DNA from: Phenylobacterium sp. NIBR 498073
GTDB taxonomy: Bacteria; Pseudomonadota; Alphaproteobacteria; Caulobacterales; Caulobacteraceae
NCBI RefSeq assembly: GCF_027286305.1
Contig: NZ_CP114599.1
Span: 2,728,001-2,792,000, forward strand
Direction: 5' to 3'
DNA: 64,000 bases
Shown: in pieces, positions 46,088 through 55,630 of the stretch
How positions within the stretch are numbered: position 1 is the stretch's first letter
How the letters are laid out: each line of letters opens with the position of its first letter
Notes under the pieces: generated by a model
Told to the model about the DNA's origin: nothing
Database searches by the model: none
Seen by the model: only the letters and a program-made list of their open reading frames with translations
Translations under genes and position numbers: made by a program

Positions 46088-46746
46088 TGTCCGTTGAACT
46101 TTGGGGCGCCGAGCCGCCCCGCGACTGCCCGCTGTGCCCGCGCCTGGTGGCCTACCGCCAGGCCAACGCCGCTCAGAACCCCGACTGGTGGAACGGCCCA
46201 GCCCCGTCGCTCGTGCCGGTCGGCGGACCACAGAGCGTGCGCCTGCTGGTGGCGGGTCTTGCCCCCGGCCGCACCGGCGCCAACCGCACCGGCCGCCCCT
46301 TCACCGGCGACCATGCCGGCTGGATGCTCTACGACACCCTCTTCAAGACCGGCTTCGCCAACGACAAGTTCGACGCCCGCACCGACGACGGCCTCGAACT
46401 GTACGACTGCATGATCACCAATGCGGTCCGCTGCGCCCCGCCCGGCAATAAGCCCGAGACCAGCGAAGAGAACACCTGCCGCCCGTTCCTGACCCAACGG
46501 TTCAAGGACCTGCCGAACCTCAAGGTGATCGTCACCCTGGGCGACGTCTCGCGCCGCAACGTGCTCAAGGCCCTGGGCCTGAAGGCTTCCGCCGGCATTC
46601 CGGGCCACGGCACTGAATTTCAGGCCGGCCCCTACATCGTGCTGAACAGCTACCACTGCTCGCGGCTCAACACGAACACTGGCCGCCTGACCGCGCCGAT
46701 GTTCGAGGCCGTCTTCCGCCGTGCCCGCGAGTTGGCCGACGCCTAG
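46087..46746 (+). CDS. Family 5 uracil-DNA glycosylase (UDGb type)
   Basis: The 219-residue protein has the family 5 motif GLAPGRTGANRTGRPFTGD and the C-terminal NSYHCSRLNTNTGRLT. Four Cys suited to an iron-sulfur cluster are seen in DCPLCPRL, VRCAPP and ENTCRPF. Family 5 enzymes remove uracil and other deaminated bases; the catalytic Asp of families 1-4 is replaced in this group. It is coupled to the NYN gene. Its stop TAG shares bases with the convergent GNAT stop. Confidence 0.9.
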   Translation: MSVELWGAEPPRDCPLCPRLVAYRQANAAQNPDWWNGPAPSLVPVGGPQSVRLLVAGLAPGRTGANRTGRPFTGDHAGWMLYDTLFKTGFANDKFDARTDDGLELYDCMITNAVRCAPPGNKPETSEENTCRPFLTQRFKDLPNLKVIVTLGDVSRRNVLKALGLKASAGIPGHGTEFQAGPYIVLNSYHCSRLNTNTGRLTAPMFEAVFRRARELADA

Positions 46747-47483
46747 CGGCTCCAGTAGAAGTACCGCCAGGCCTGCGTGAACCCGGCGCGCCGATAGAGA
46801 CTGCGCGCGCCGGCGTTACCTTCCTCGACCTGCAGGAATACGCGCTCCACGCCCCGCGCCTGGGCCGCGGCCGCCAGCCCTGCCAGCACGCGACCAGCCA
46901 GCCCCTCGCCTCGCCGCGAGGCGTCCGTGCGCATGCCATGCACGCTGGCCCACCCATGGCCGAAGGCGGCGACACCGACCGCCAGAGTCAGGTCGCCCTC
47001 CGAAATTCCGCCATAGACTGCGTCCGGCGAACGCGTCAGCGCCGCCACCCGATGACGGCCGTCCGCCTCGTCGAAGCCTTCGCTGGTGAACACTCGGGCC
47101 CAACCGGCGTCTGGTGCCTGCGTCAGCTCCGCCGCCGCGCCGCGGGCCGCGGCGATCATGCCGGCCGCGCCGCCGACCTTGACCAGCGTCGGCTGCTCGA
47201 AGCCATAGCCGCGCCGCGCCAGTTCGGCGCGCACGGCCTGCAGTCCGGGCGCGTCGGCGACCCGGAACGCGGGCGCCAAGCCGCGCGCGGCATAGGCCAC
47301 CTCGATCTGCTCGATCACGCCGGGATCGGCCGCCAGCTTATGGCTCAGCGGCACTGCGCTCGCAGCCCTGCGAATGGTTCCGTCGTTCAGGGCGACCAGC
47401 CAGCCGCCGATCTCCAGCGCCTCGCGCGGCGCGACCGCCGCGACGGTCGCCCGCTCGATCGCCTCGACGTCAGCCCCGGTCAC
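46743..47483 (-). CDS. GNAT-family N-acetyltransferase
   Basis: The 246-residue protein starts at GTG 47483 ([16 protein letters not shown]), 14 bp inside the smpB 3' end. The C-terminal acetyl-CoA-binding region has [21 protein letters not shown] (R/QxxGxG/A) and ends [25 protein letters not shown]. The substrate is unknown. It is translationally coupled to smpB and converges on the UDG gene. Confidence 0.85.
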   Translation of the reverse strand: MTGADVEAIERATVAAVAPREALEIGGWLVALNDGTIRRAASAVPLSHKLAADPGVIEQIEVAYAARGLAPAFRVADAPGLQAVRAELARRGYGFEQPTLVKVGGAAGMIAAARGAAAELTQAPDAGWARVFTSEGFDEADGRHRVAALTRSPDAVYGGISEGDLTLAVGVAAFGHGWASVHGMRTDASRRGEGLAGRVLAGLAAAAQARGVERVFLQVEEGNAGARSLYRRAGFTQAWRYFYWSR

Positions 47484-47925
47484 GCAGCAGCCGGGCCTTG
47501 TCGCGCTGCCAGTCGCGCTCGGCTGTCGCCTCGCGCTTGTCATGCGTCTTCTTACCCTTGGCCAGCGCGATCTCCAGCTTGGCCAGGCCCTTGTCGTTCC
47601 AATAGAGCTTGGTCGGGATGATCGTACGCCCCTCGCGGGTCACGGCGCCGATCAGCTTGTCCAGCTGCTTGCGGTGCAGCAGCAGCTTCCGGTGCCGCCG
47701 CGGCTCGTGATTGAAGCGGTTGGCCTGGGCGAACGGCGGGATATCCGAGTTGATCAGCACCACCTCGTCGCCCTCCACCGAGGCGTAGGACTCGGCGATG
47801 TTGGCCCGCCCGTTGCGCAGCGACTTGACCTCCGACCCGGTCAGCATCAACCCCGCCTCGAAGGTCTCTTCGAGGAAGTAGTCGTACCGCGCGCGGCGGT
47901 TCTCTGCGATCAGCTTGCCAGCCAT
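47470..47925 (-). CDS. smpB: SsrA-binding protein SmpB
   Basis: SmpB brings tmRNA to stalled ribosomes. The 151-residue length is typical. The OB-fold core shows [17 protein letters not shown] and [13 protein letters not shown], and the basic C-terminal tail ([20 protein letters not shown]) enters the decoding site. The start overlaps the dapA stop by 1 bp. No ssrA gene was found in this window. Confidence 0.97.
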   Translation of the reverse strand: MAGKLIAENRRARYDYFLEETFEAGLMLTGSEVKSLRNGRANIAESYASVEGDEVVLINSDIPPFAQANRFNHEPRRHRKLLLHRKQLDKLIGAVTREGRTIIPTKLYWNDKGLAKLEIALAKGKKTHDKREATAERDWQRDKARLLRDRG

Positions 47926-48809
47926 CAGATGACGCCGGCTTCCCTCATCCCGGCCAGCACCTCGGCGCGCGAGGCCTCCGACGCCGGCACGATCGGCAGG
48001 CGCGCGTCCTCGGTGCAGAGGCCCAGGTGAGCCAGGGCGAACTTGGTCGGCGCCGGCGAGGCGTCAGAAAACAGCGAGCGGTGCAGGCGGAACAGGCGGT
48101 CCTGCCAATAGAGCGCGGTCTTCCAGTCGTCGCCCATGGCGGCGTTGTAGAAGGTGGCGCACAGGTCTGGCGCGATATTGGCGGTGACCGAGATGCAGCC
48201 GTGGCCGCCGTGGGCCATGTAGCCCAGAGCGGTCAGGTCGTCGCCCGACAGCAGCACCCAGTCCTCGCCGCACAGCTGGCGCTGGACGGTGGCGCGGGTC
48301 ATGTCGGCGGTGGCGTCCTTGATGCCGATGATGTTCGGCAGCTTCGACAGCCGGCCCAGGGTCTCGTTGCTGATGTCCACCGCGGTGCGGCCGGGCACGT
48401 TGTAGACCAGCACCGGCAGCTGCACCGCCTCGTTGATCGCCGCGTAGTGGGCGTAGAGGCCCTCCTGGCTGGGGCGGTTGTAGTACGGCGTCACCACCAG
48501 GGCGGCGTCCGCGCCGATGGTCTTGGCGTGCTGGACCAGCTCGATCGCCTCGTCGGTCGAATTGGAACCGGCGCCGGCGACCACCGGCACGCGGCCGGCG
48601 GCGGTCTTCACGGCCAGCTCGACCACCCGGCGGTGTTCGTCATGGGAAAGCGTCGCGGTCTCGCCGGTCGTGCCCACGGGCACGATGCCGTGGACGCCGC
48701 CCGCGATCTGACGCTCGACGAGGGCCACGAACGCCTTCTCGTCCACCGCGCCGTCGCGGAACGGAGTCACCAGGGCCGGCATCACGCCCTTGAACAAGGT
48801 ATCTGACAT
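47925..48809 (-). CDS. dapA: 4-hydroxy-tetrahydrodipicolinate synthase
   Basis: DapA condenses pyruvate with aspartate semialdehyde, the entry to lysine and diaminopimelate. The 294 residues from ATG 48809 hold [13 protein letters not shown], the GTTGE phosphate loop, the Tyr in [14 protein letters not shown] and the Schiff-base Lys in [17 protein letters not shown] at 48818 would add three residues. It is first in dapA-smpB-GNAT, all overlapping. Confidence 0.97.
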   Translation of the reverse strand: MSDTLFKGVMPALVTPFRDGAVDEKAFVALVERQIAGGVHGIVPVGTTGETATLSHDEHRRVVELAVKTAAGRVPVVAGAGSNSTDEAIELVQHAKTIGADAALVVTPYYNRPSQEGLYAHYAAINEAVQLPVLVYNVPGRTAVDISNETLGRLSKLPNIIGIKDATADMTRATVQRQLCGEDWVLLSGDDLTALGYMAHGGHGCISVTANIAPDLCATFYNAAMGDDWKTALYWQDRLFRLHRSLFSDASPAPTKFALAHLGLCTEDARLPIVPASEASRAEVLAGMREAGVI

Positions 48810-48934
48810 GGTCTGCAAAAAGCCGTGAAAGCGAGGCCAGTTGTTGCGGCCTCATGATTTGGCCGGACAATATGGCGGGGCGCCCCCGCGCCGCAACATA
48901 GTTTCATCCTTCAGCGAGACCGGAGTTCGTCACC

Positions 48935-51106
48935 TTGCCGTCCAAGGCCCGTAAAGCGTTTCTGACCACCGCCTCGATCGCCCTGCTGGCCACCGTGGCC
49001 AATGCCCAGGCGCCGGCCGGGGGGGCTCCGGCCCAGGGACCCTACCGGCCGTTCTCCGGCGCCGATCGCCCGCCCTCTGAGGGTCCGCGCCCGATCGAGC
49101 TGACCCAGACCCCGCCGACGGCTTATCGCCAGTCGCTGTCGATGACCGATTCCACGACCCTCGCTTCCGCCCTCGCCGCGGCCAAGCGCGGCGACGTCAC
49201 CACCGCCCGGTCCGCCATCGCCGCGCTCTCCGACCCGATCGCCAAGAAGCTCGCCACCTGGGCCCTGGCCGACTCGTCGGCGGAATCGATGTCGTTCTTC
49301 GAGCTCGACCAGGCTCGCCGCGATCTCGCCGGCTGGCCCCGCGCGGGCCGCCGTCAGCTCGGCGCTGAAAAGCTGCTTGAGACCTCGGGCCAGACGCCCC
49401 AGCAGGTCATCGCCTGGTTCGGCGGCTCCGATCCCCAGACCGCCGAGGGCGCCATGGCCCTAGCCAGCGCCTATCAGGCCAGCGGCCGCCAACAGGACGC
49501 CCAGGACCTGATCCGCCGCTTCTGGCGCGACAAGCTGTTCGAGGTGACGCCCCAGCGCACCATGCTGGCCCGCTTCGGCGCGATGCTGACGCCTGAGGAC
49601 CACGTCCGCCGCGCCGACATCCTGCTCTATGGTCCGCAGGGTCCGGCCGCGCGCGACATCCTGCCGCTGCTGCCGCCCGACCAGCTCCAGGTCGCCCAGG
49701 TGCGGATGGCCTACCGCGCCGGGTCCTCGGCCGCCAATGACCAGGCTAACGCCCTGCCCGGCAATCTTTCCAACGATCCGGGCGTCGCCTTCGAACGCGC
49801 CAGCTTCTACCGCCAGCGCAACCTCGAGACCCTGGCGCTCGCCAATCTCCGCTACTTCCCCACCGACCTGGCGCACGGCGACATGGCCGACCGCATCTGG
49901 GCCGAGCGCTATCGCCTGATCCTCTACGCCCTGCGCAACGGCGACGCCGCCGGCGCCTACGCCGCCGCCGCCAATAGCGGCCTGACCACCGGCGGACCGG
50001 CCGCCGACGCCGAGTTCTACGCCGGCTGGATCGCCCTCACCCGCCTGAAGCGGCCCGACCAGGCCGCCGTCCACTTCGCCAACCTGGAGCGGATCGGCCA
50101 GTCGCCGATCACCCGCGGCCGCGCCTTCTACTGGCAGGGCCGCACCGCCGAAGCGCGCGGCGACCAGGCCGCGGCCAAGGGCTTCTACGCCGCCGGCGCC
50201 AAGTTCAACACGACCTTCTACGGCCAGCTCGCCACCGAAAAGCTCGGCCAGCCGCTGGTGCTCGGATCGGACCCGCAGGTCACCCAGGCCGATCGCGCGC
50301 GGTTCGAGAGCCGCGACACGGTGCGCGCCGCCCGCCTGCTCTACGAGATCGGCAATCGCGACCTCTTCAAGACCTTCGTACTGGCGCTGGACGACATCCT
50401 GCCGACGGTCGAGGAACAGGCCCTGCTGGTCGACCTGGCGCGCGGCTACGGCGACCAGGACACCTCGATGAAGGTGGTGCGGACCGCCGCCCAGCGCGGG
50501 TTCATCCTGCCCGAACGCGGCTATCCGCTGCGCAACCCGCCGCCGGTGGCCGGCGCGCCCGAACCCGCCCTCACCCTTGGCATCACGCGCCAGGAAAGCG
50601 GCTTCGACCCCATGGCCCGCTCGGGGGCCGACGCGCGCGGGATGATGCAACTGCTGCCCGCCACCGCCGCCAGCACCGCGCGTGGCCTGGGCATGAGCTT
50701 CGAGACCTCGATGCTCTGGCAGCCTGACTACAACATGCAGCTGGGCCAGGCCTTCCTCGGCCGGCAGATCAACAACTTCTCGGGCTCGTACCCGATGGCG
50801 ATCGCCGCCTACAATGCCGGGCCGGGCCGCCCCCCGCAGTGGGTGCAGTTCTGCGGCGACCCGCGCGGCGGCTCGACCGATCCCATCGATTTCGTCGAGT
50901 GCATTCCGTTCTCGGAAACCCGCAACTACGTGATGCGGGTCATGGAGGGCATGCAGGTCTATCGCGCCCGCCTGGCCGGCGGCTCCGCGCCGATCACGCT
51001 CAGCGCCGACCTAAAGCGCGGTTCGTACGGCGGCTATGCCGGGCCGGCCGCCCCGCAGCAACCGTTGCCCCTGGGCGGAGCGAACGCGCCGATCCCTAAT
51101 CCCTAG
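48935..51106 (+). CDS. Soluble lytic murein transglycosylase (Slt-type)
   Basis: This exported enzyme of 723 residues starts at TTG 48935, with GGAG 9 nt upstream. A signal peptide (SKARKAFLTTASIALLATVANA) leads into helical superhelix repeats. The catalytic Slt domain is at about 545-660: ITRQESGFDPMARSGADARG (catalytic Glu), GMMQLLPATA and AIAAYNAGPGR. It cleaves glycan strands to 1,6-anhydro ends. The C-terminal Pro-rich tail is short. It is divergent from dapA. Confidence 0.95.
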   Translation: MPSKARKAFLTTASIALLATVANAQAPAGGAPAQGPYRPFSGADRPPSEGPRPIELTQTPPTAYRQSLSMTDSTTLASALAAAKRGDVTTARSAIAALSDPIAKKLATWALADSSAESMSFFELDQARRDLAGWPRAGRRQLGAEKLLETSGQTPQQVIAWFGGSDPQTAEGAMALASAYQASGRQQDAQDLIRRFWRDKLFEVTPQRTMLARFGAMLTPEDHVRRADILLYGPQGPAARDILPLLPPDQLQVAQVRMAYRAGSSAANDQANALPGNLSNDPGVAFERASFYRQRNLETLALANLRYFPTDLAHGDMADRIWAERYRLILYALRNGDAAGAYAAAANSGLTTGGPAADAEFYAGWIALTRLKRPDQAAVHFANLERIGQSPITRGRAFYWQGRTAEARGDQAAAKGFYAAGAKFNTTFYGQLATEKLGQPLVLGSDPQVTQADRARFESRDTVRAARLLYEIGNRDLFKTFVLALDDILPTVEEQALLVDLARGYGDQDTSMKVVRTAAQRGFILPERGYPLRNPPPVAGAPEPALTLGITRQESGFDPMARSGADARGMMQLLPATAASTARGLGMSFETSMLWQPDYNMQLGQAFLGRQINNFSGSYPMAIAAYNAGPGRPPQWVQFCGDPRGGSTDPIDFVECIPFSETRNYVMRVMEGMQVYRARLAGGSAPITLSADLKRGSYGGYAGPAAPQQPLPLGGANAPIPNP

Positions 51107-51130
51107 GGACCGGCGCTCGCGGCGCGCGCT

Positions 51131-52435
51131 CTACTTCGCGCCGTTTCCGAACCGCTTGCGGAAGTCCTCAAGGCGGATCGTAAAGTCGTCAGCGGCCAGG
51201 AACTCCTGGTCGCTCATCTTCGGCTGCTCGACCTTGCGGTACCAGGCCGCGTATTCGGGCGTCTCGCCGGAGAATTTCTTGTAGTAGGTCGAATAGGTTC
51301 GGACCTTGATGACCGGCGTCTCGCCGCTCATGTCGAAGGTCATGAACCGCATCCAGCCGTCGCCGATGCCGACCGGCCAGGCGGCCTTCACCCCGGCCGC
51401 GATCGCCGTCTGTCCGCGATCCTGATAGTCGGCCAGCACCTGATGCACCATCGCCCCGCCGGCTCCGGCGTCGGCGCGATAGGCTTGGCCGTGCTGGTGG
51501 CCGTTGAGCGCCAGGAAGATCTGCGGGTGGCGGCTCAGGAACTTGTTCCACACCGCCTCGGGATTGTTGTGCTCGGGATGGACCATGGCCATGTCGACCA
51601 TTGGGTTCGGGGCCCGCTCGCCGGCGGTGTTCAGGTGGTCGTGGGTGCTGACGATGGTCGGCAGCCCCGGATGGGCGGCGATCACCTTCGCCGCCCATTC
51701 CAGCACCTCGTCGCTCGGCGCCATCTCCAGGCCGATATGCAGGAAGCGGTAGCCGCCCGCGGTGAAGATCTGCGCGCTGTCGGCCCCGCCGTTGAAGGAG
51801 GCGACATACCAGGGCTTGTCCTTGAAGAACGCGGTCTGCGCCCCGAAGACCTCACGCCAGTTGTCCAGCCCGCCCGGGTGCAGCATCCCGTACGGCCGCG
51901 GATGGTCGCCCGGGCTCATAAAGTCCTTGATCGGCAGGTAGCGGGAGTCCGTCCACATCGCGTCGTAGTCGTGATTGCCCGGAACCACCGAGAACGGCGT
52001 CTTGCCGGCGATGATCTCGAAGCCCTGCTTGGCGGTCGGCATCTCGACGCTGCGGACCTTGTCGGTCGGCGCGAAGTGGGCGTCCAGCAGCGGGTTGGCG
52101 CCCTTGCTGACGCCGAACCCCGCATGGGCCTCGTCGAACGGCTTGGTCTGGTGCTGCCAGGTGTCGCCCAGCGAAGTGACGAAGGCGATGTCCCCGCCGT
52201 TCGTCTGCAGCCGGCTGGCGATGTAGCTCATCTGCTCGAAGAACAGCTCGCGCGCATTGAACGGAAAGCCCTCGGCCTTCTGGTGGGTGTAGTCGACATA
52301 GTTCTGGGTGTCGGGGATCACCGCCAGGGTGAAGCTGTCGTCTTTCGCCCAAGCCGCGGCGGGGGCGAACATGGCGGCGCTGGCGGCCAGGGCCAGCGCC
52401 AGCGCCAGCGCCAGACGGCGTGTCTTGCCGATCAT
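51131..52435 (-). CDS. Exported metallophosphoesterase
   Basis: The 434-residue protein (ATG 52435) has a signal peptide (TRRLALALALALAASAAMFAP). It has the calcineurin-like fold: VIPDTQNYV (DxQ form), FVTSLGDTWQ, PGNHDYD (GNHD), STHDH and NGHQHG. The usual first GDxHG is replaced by PDTQN, a known variant of exported phosphoesterases. It follows the TonB receptor gene by 22 bp, so it may process a phosphorylated ligand taken up by it. Confidence 0.9.
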   Translation of the reverse strand: MIGKTRRLALALALALAASAAMFAPAAAWAKDDSFTLAVIPDTQNYVDYTHQKAEGFPFNARELFFEQMSYIASRLQTNGGDIAFVTSLGDTWQHQTKPFDEAHAGFGVSKGANPLLDAHFAPTDKVRSVEMPTAKQGFEIIAGKTPFSVVPGNHDYDAMWTDSRYLPIKDFMSPGDHPRPYGMLHPGGLDNWREVFGAQTAFFKDKPWYVASFNGGADSAQIFTAGGYRFLHIGLEMAPSDEVLEWAAKVIAAHPGLPTIVSTHDHLNTAGERAPNPMVDMAMVHPEHNNPEAVWNKFLSRHPQIFLALNGHQHGQAYRADAGAGGAMVHQVLADYQDRGQTAIAAGVKAAWPVGIGDGWMRFMTFDMSGETPVIKVRTYSTYYKKFSGETPEYAAWYRKVEQPKMSDQEFLAADDFTIRLEDFRKRFGNGAK

Positions 52436-52457
52436 AAAATCTCTCCGGAATTGGGGC

Positions 52458-54905
52458 TTAGAACTGCAGGCCGAGCTCAAGGCCGAAAGTCCGCGGCGCG
52501 CCGGCGATCGCGGTCGGGGTGCCGAAATTCTCGCCGGAATTGCCCGCGTCCAGCAGGTATTCCTCGTCCAGCAGGTTGTCGGCGAACAGCCGCACGCTCC
52601 ACCCCTGCGCCTCGTTGCGGACGCCCAGGTTGCCGCTGACGAAGACGTGGCCCTTGTCCATCTTCGGGGCGACGTTCTCGTTGTCGAAATAGATCTTCGA
52701 CTGGTAGCGGACGCGGCCGGAGAAGAAGCCCGTCAGGTCGCCGCTCAGCGGCCGCTCGGCGTTCAGCCCGACCGCGGCCTGGTATTCCGGCGAGATCCGG
52801 AAACGGTGGCCAGTGAAGTCCCCCTCCGACGACTTGAAGTCGTCGAACTTGGCGTCGAGGTAGGAGAAGTTGGCGAAGGCGTCGATGCCGGTCGCCAGCA
52901 GGAAGCTGCCGGCGAACTCGAACCCGGTGGCGCTGGCCGAGCCGGCGTTCACCGCCCGCTGGCCCAGGGTCGGGTTGGCGGGATCGATCAGCTCCATGGT
53001 CTGAAAATCGGTCCAGGCGTAGTGGAACAGCGCCGCGTCGAACCGGATGCGGTCAAACGCCCCTTTCAGGCCGACCTCGTAGTTCCACAGCTGCTCAGGA
53101 TCGACCGGCGCCACCGCGCCCTTGCTGTCGGCCTGCAGGAAGCCCGAGCGCTGGCCCTTGGCCAGGCCCGCATAGGCGTGCAGCCCATTGTCGAAGTCGT
53201 ACTGCACCGACAGGCGCGGCAGCACCGCATCGAAGTCGGCGTCCCCGTCCAGGGCCCCGTCTGTCGCCGCGAACAGCAGGTTCTTGGGCGCGGCCGCGTA
53301 GGCGCCCGGCAACGCCGCCTGAACCGCCGAATAGTAGCTCGTAAACAGCGGGTGGCGCGGGTTCGCCGCGCTGAAGGTCGGGTCCAGGGCCACGAACTTG
53401 GCCGCCACCGCGCTCGACACTGCGCTGTAGACGCCCAGCTTGATCAGGCCCGACTGGCCGACCGCCGGCTGGTTGGAGACGAACCGCCGCTCGTTGCGCA
53501 CATAGCGGACCCCGCCGTTCACCGTCAGCTGGTCGGTCAGCTCGTAGCTCACGTCGACAAAGGCCGAGGTGTCGGCCTTGCGGCCCTTCTGCTCGCGGTA
53601 TTCGCGGCGGTTCGGATCCAGTGTGATCCCCAGCGACGCCGGCAGCGCCAGCTGATTCGGCTGGCCGTTGGGCAGCACCCACACGCCGCTCTGCAGGATC
53701 CCGAAGATCGGCTCGCTGAAGGTCAGGCCGATGGTCTCGTCGACCGCCTCGCGAATATAGCTGACCCCCGCAAAGCCCTGCAGCCGTTCGCCGGACGAGA
53801 AGTTGACCCGCGCCTCCTGGTAGAAGCTCGAGGTCTCATTGGCGATGTCGCTGTCGACCAGCGGCACGAAGCCGCCGTCCATGTCGAAGTACTGCTGGTA
53901 GTCGTACTCACGATAGCCGGTGATCGACGAGAAGCTCAGCTTGTCGTTCAGCTCAGCCTCGAGCAGCAGCGTGCCGCCAAAGACGTTGCGCTCGAAGTTC
54001 GAGGGCTTGCGCGGGGCCTGGTAGGTTTCCTTGTAGTAGTCGGCATAGCCCAGGCTCGGCGTCGGGATCGTGAAGCTGGTGAACTGCGTCCCGGTCGGAT
54101 TGTCGTGCTGGACATAGGCGACCGCCGTCAGACTGAAGCGGTCGTTCGGTTCGAACTTGAACGACGCCCGCGCCCCGGTGGTGTCCAGGCCCATATAGTC
54201 CTGCGCATCGCCGCCGGCGGCCGCCTTGTTCTCGATGTAGCCCGTGCGTTCTTCATGGAAGCCGGCGAGACGGAAGGCCGCGACGTCGGAGACCGGCAGG
54301 TTCACCGCCCCCTCGACCCGCCGATAATCCAGGTTGCCGACCGCTGCGTTCACATAGCCACCGACTTCGTCCTGCGGCTTGCGGGTGATCAGCGACAGGC
54401 CGCCGATCTGCGAGGCGGTCCCGAACAGCGTGCCCTGCGGCCCGCGCACGATCTCGATGCGGTCCATGTCGTAGATCGCCATCTGCGCGCCCTCGCGACG
54501 GCTGATGTCGACCCCGTCCAGATAGGTCGAGACGGCAGATTCCGACCCCGCGCCCGACTCGTCAGAGGTGATGCCGCGGATGCTGATGCTGGGCGCCGCA
54601 GGGCTCTGGTTCTTGTAGTTGGTGCTGGGCGCCAGACTCGCCACTTCCTCGACCGAGCGCAGCCGCATCTTCTCGATCGTCTGGCCGCCATAGGCCGAGA
54701 TCGCGATCGGCACGTCTTCCAGCGCCTCGGCGCGCTTCTGGGCGGTGACGATCACCTCCTCCAGCGTACCCGGCAGGTCGGCCTCCTCAGCCAGCGCCGG
54801 CGCGGCGACGATCAGCACCGACGCCAGCGACATCAGGCCTGCCGCGCGGCGGGCCACACCCCGGCGGCGCACTGATTGCGCGCACCCAGAGAACTTACTC
54901 GACAT
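52458..54905 (-). CDS. TonB-dependent outer-membrane receptor
   Basis: The 815-residue protein starts at ATG 54905 with a signal peptide ending PALA. A TonB-box-like LEEVIVTAQKRAEALEDVP comes next. The plug contains ISIRGITSDESG and DGVDISRREGAQMAIYD, and the beta barrel ends in a terminal Phe (FGLELGLQF). It lacks the N-terminal secretin domain, so no anti-sigma signalling is implied. The phosphoesterase follows. The ligand is unknown. Confidence 0.93.
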   Translation of the reverse strand: MSSKFSGCAQSVRRRGVARRAAGLMSLASVLIVAAPALAEEADLPGTLEEVIVTAQKRAEALEDVPIAISAYGGQTIEKMRLRSVEEVASLAPSTNYKNQSPAAPSISIRGITSDESGAGSESAVSTYLDGVDISRREGAQMAIYDMDRIEIVRGPQGTLFGTASQIGGLSLITRKPQDEVGGYVNAAVGNLDYRRVEGAVNLPVSDVAAFRLAGFHEERTGYIENKAAAGGDAQDYMGLDTTGARASFKFEPNDRFSLTAVAYVQHDNPTGTQFTSFTIPTPSLGYADYYKETYQAPRKPSNFERNVFGGTLLLEAELNDKLSFSSITGYREYDYQQYFDMDGGFVPLVDSDIANETSSFYQEARVNFSSGERLQGFAGVSYIREAVDETIGLTFSEPIFGILQSGVWVLPNGQPNQLALPASLGITLDPNRREYREQKGRKADTSAFVDVSYELTDQLTVNGGVRYVRNERRFVSNQPAVGQSGLIKLGVYSAVSSAVAAKFVALDPTFSAANPRHPLFTSYYSAVQAALPGAYAAAPKNLLFAATDGALDGDADFDAVLPRLSVQYDFDNGLHAYAGLAKGQRSGFLQADSKGAVAPVDPEQLWNYEVGLKGAFDRIRFDAALFHYAWTDFQTMELIDPANPTLGQRAVNAGSASATGFEFAGSFLLATGIDAFANFSYLDAKFDDFKSSEGDFTGHRFRISPEYQAAVGLNAERPLSGDLTGFFSGRVRYQSKIYFDNENVAPKMDKGHVFVSGNLGVRNEAQGWSVRLFADNLLDEEYLLDAGNSGENFGTPTAIAGAPRTFGLELGLQF

Positions 54906-54978
54906 GATTGACGCCCCTTGCCATCGCAATTTACGTTCCTGGCGTGTAACGTTATTGAACGATGGTTTTGCGACGCCG
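54906..54978. promoter_or_regulatory. Divergent promoter between TonB receptor and TetR
   Basis: The 73 bp between the two starts includes the palindrome TAACGTTA (54947-54954) and a nearby TTTACGTT. Such a site fits a TetR operator serving both genes, but there is only one clear palindrome. Confidence 0.4.
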
Positions 54979-55611
54979 ATGCAACGCAATGACGACAGCC
55001 GCCCCGATCAGGCCGCCCCGCCCCGCCGCGGCCGCGGCAGGCCTCGCGACCTGTCCATGGAACCGGCGATCATGCGGGCTGGCTGGGAGTTGCTGGCCGA
55101 GCGCGGCTATGCTGGCCTGGCCTTCGAGGAGTTGGCCGAGCGCGCCGGCTGCAGCCGCCCGGCCCTCTATCGGCGGTTCGCCAACAAGCGTGAGCTGATC
55201 ATCTGGATGCTCGACAACGCCGCGCGCGACACCGACCCGGCGCTGCCCGAACATGTCCCGCCGCGCACTGTGCTGATCGAGAACCTCTGGGCGTTCGTGC
55301 GCCACCTGGGCGGCCCGGCCGGCGTGGCCACGCCTGAGCTCGCCCAGGCGCGGCGGCGCGACTCCGAGCTCTCGGCCGCCCTCGACGCGCTCTATGAGCG
55401 CGAGCGTCAGCCCTATCTCCTCGCGCTGAGCCGGGCCTTGAAGGACGCCCTGCCCGCCGCCGACATCTCGGCGCTGGTGGACAACATGGTCGGCGCGGTC
55501 CTCTTCCGCGTCGGTCTCCAGGGCCAGACGCTGAAACTGGCTCAGGTCGAACAGATCGTCGACCAGGCCCTGGTCGGCGGCCGGGCCCTGACCCGCAAGG
55601 CGCGGCGCTGA
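54979..55611 (+). CDS. TetR-family regulator (TonB receptor-linked)
   Basis: The 210-residue protein starts at ATG 54979 (MQRNDDSRPDQAAPP); a TTG is possible a few codons upstream. An N-terminal helix-turn-helix (GYAGLAFEELAERAGCSRPALYRRFANKREL) is followed by a helical ligand domain. It is divergent from the receptor gene and likely represses it. The ligand is unknown. Confidence 0.88.
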   Translation: MQRNDDSRPDQAAPPRRGRGRPRDLSMEPAIMRAGWELLAERGYAGLAFEELAERAGCSRPALYRRFANKRELIIWMLDNAARDTDPALPEHVPPRTVLIENLWAFVRHLGGPAGVATPELAQARRRDSELSAALDALYERERQPYLLALSRALKDALPAADISALVDNMVGAVLFRVGLQGQTLKLAQVEQIVDQALVGGRALTRKARR

Positions 55612-55630
55612 GGGCCCAGATGGCGGGGGC

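Noticed and set aside
47470..47925. A nearby ssrA (tmRNA) gene to accompany smpB
   Set aside because: No tag-encoding segment of the Caulobacter type or tRNA-like acceptor piece was found around smpB.
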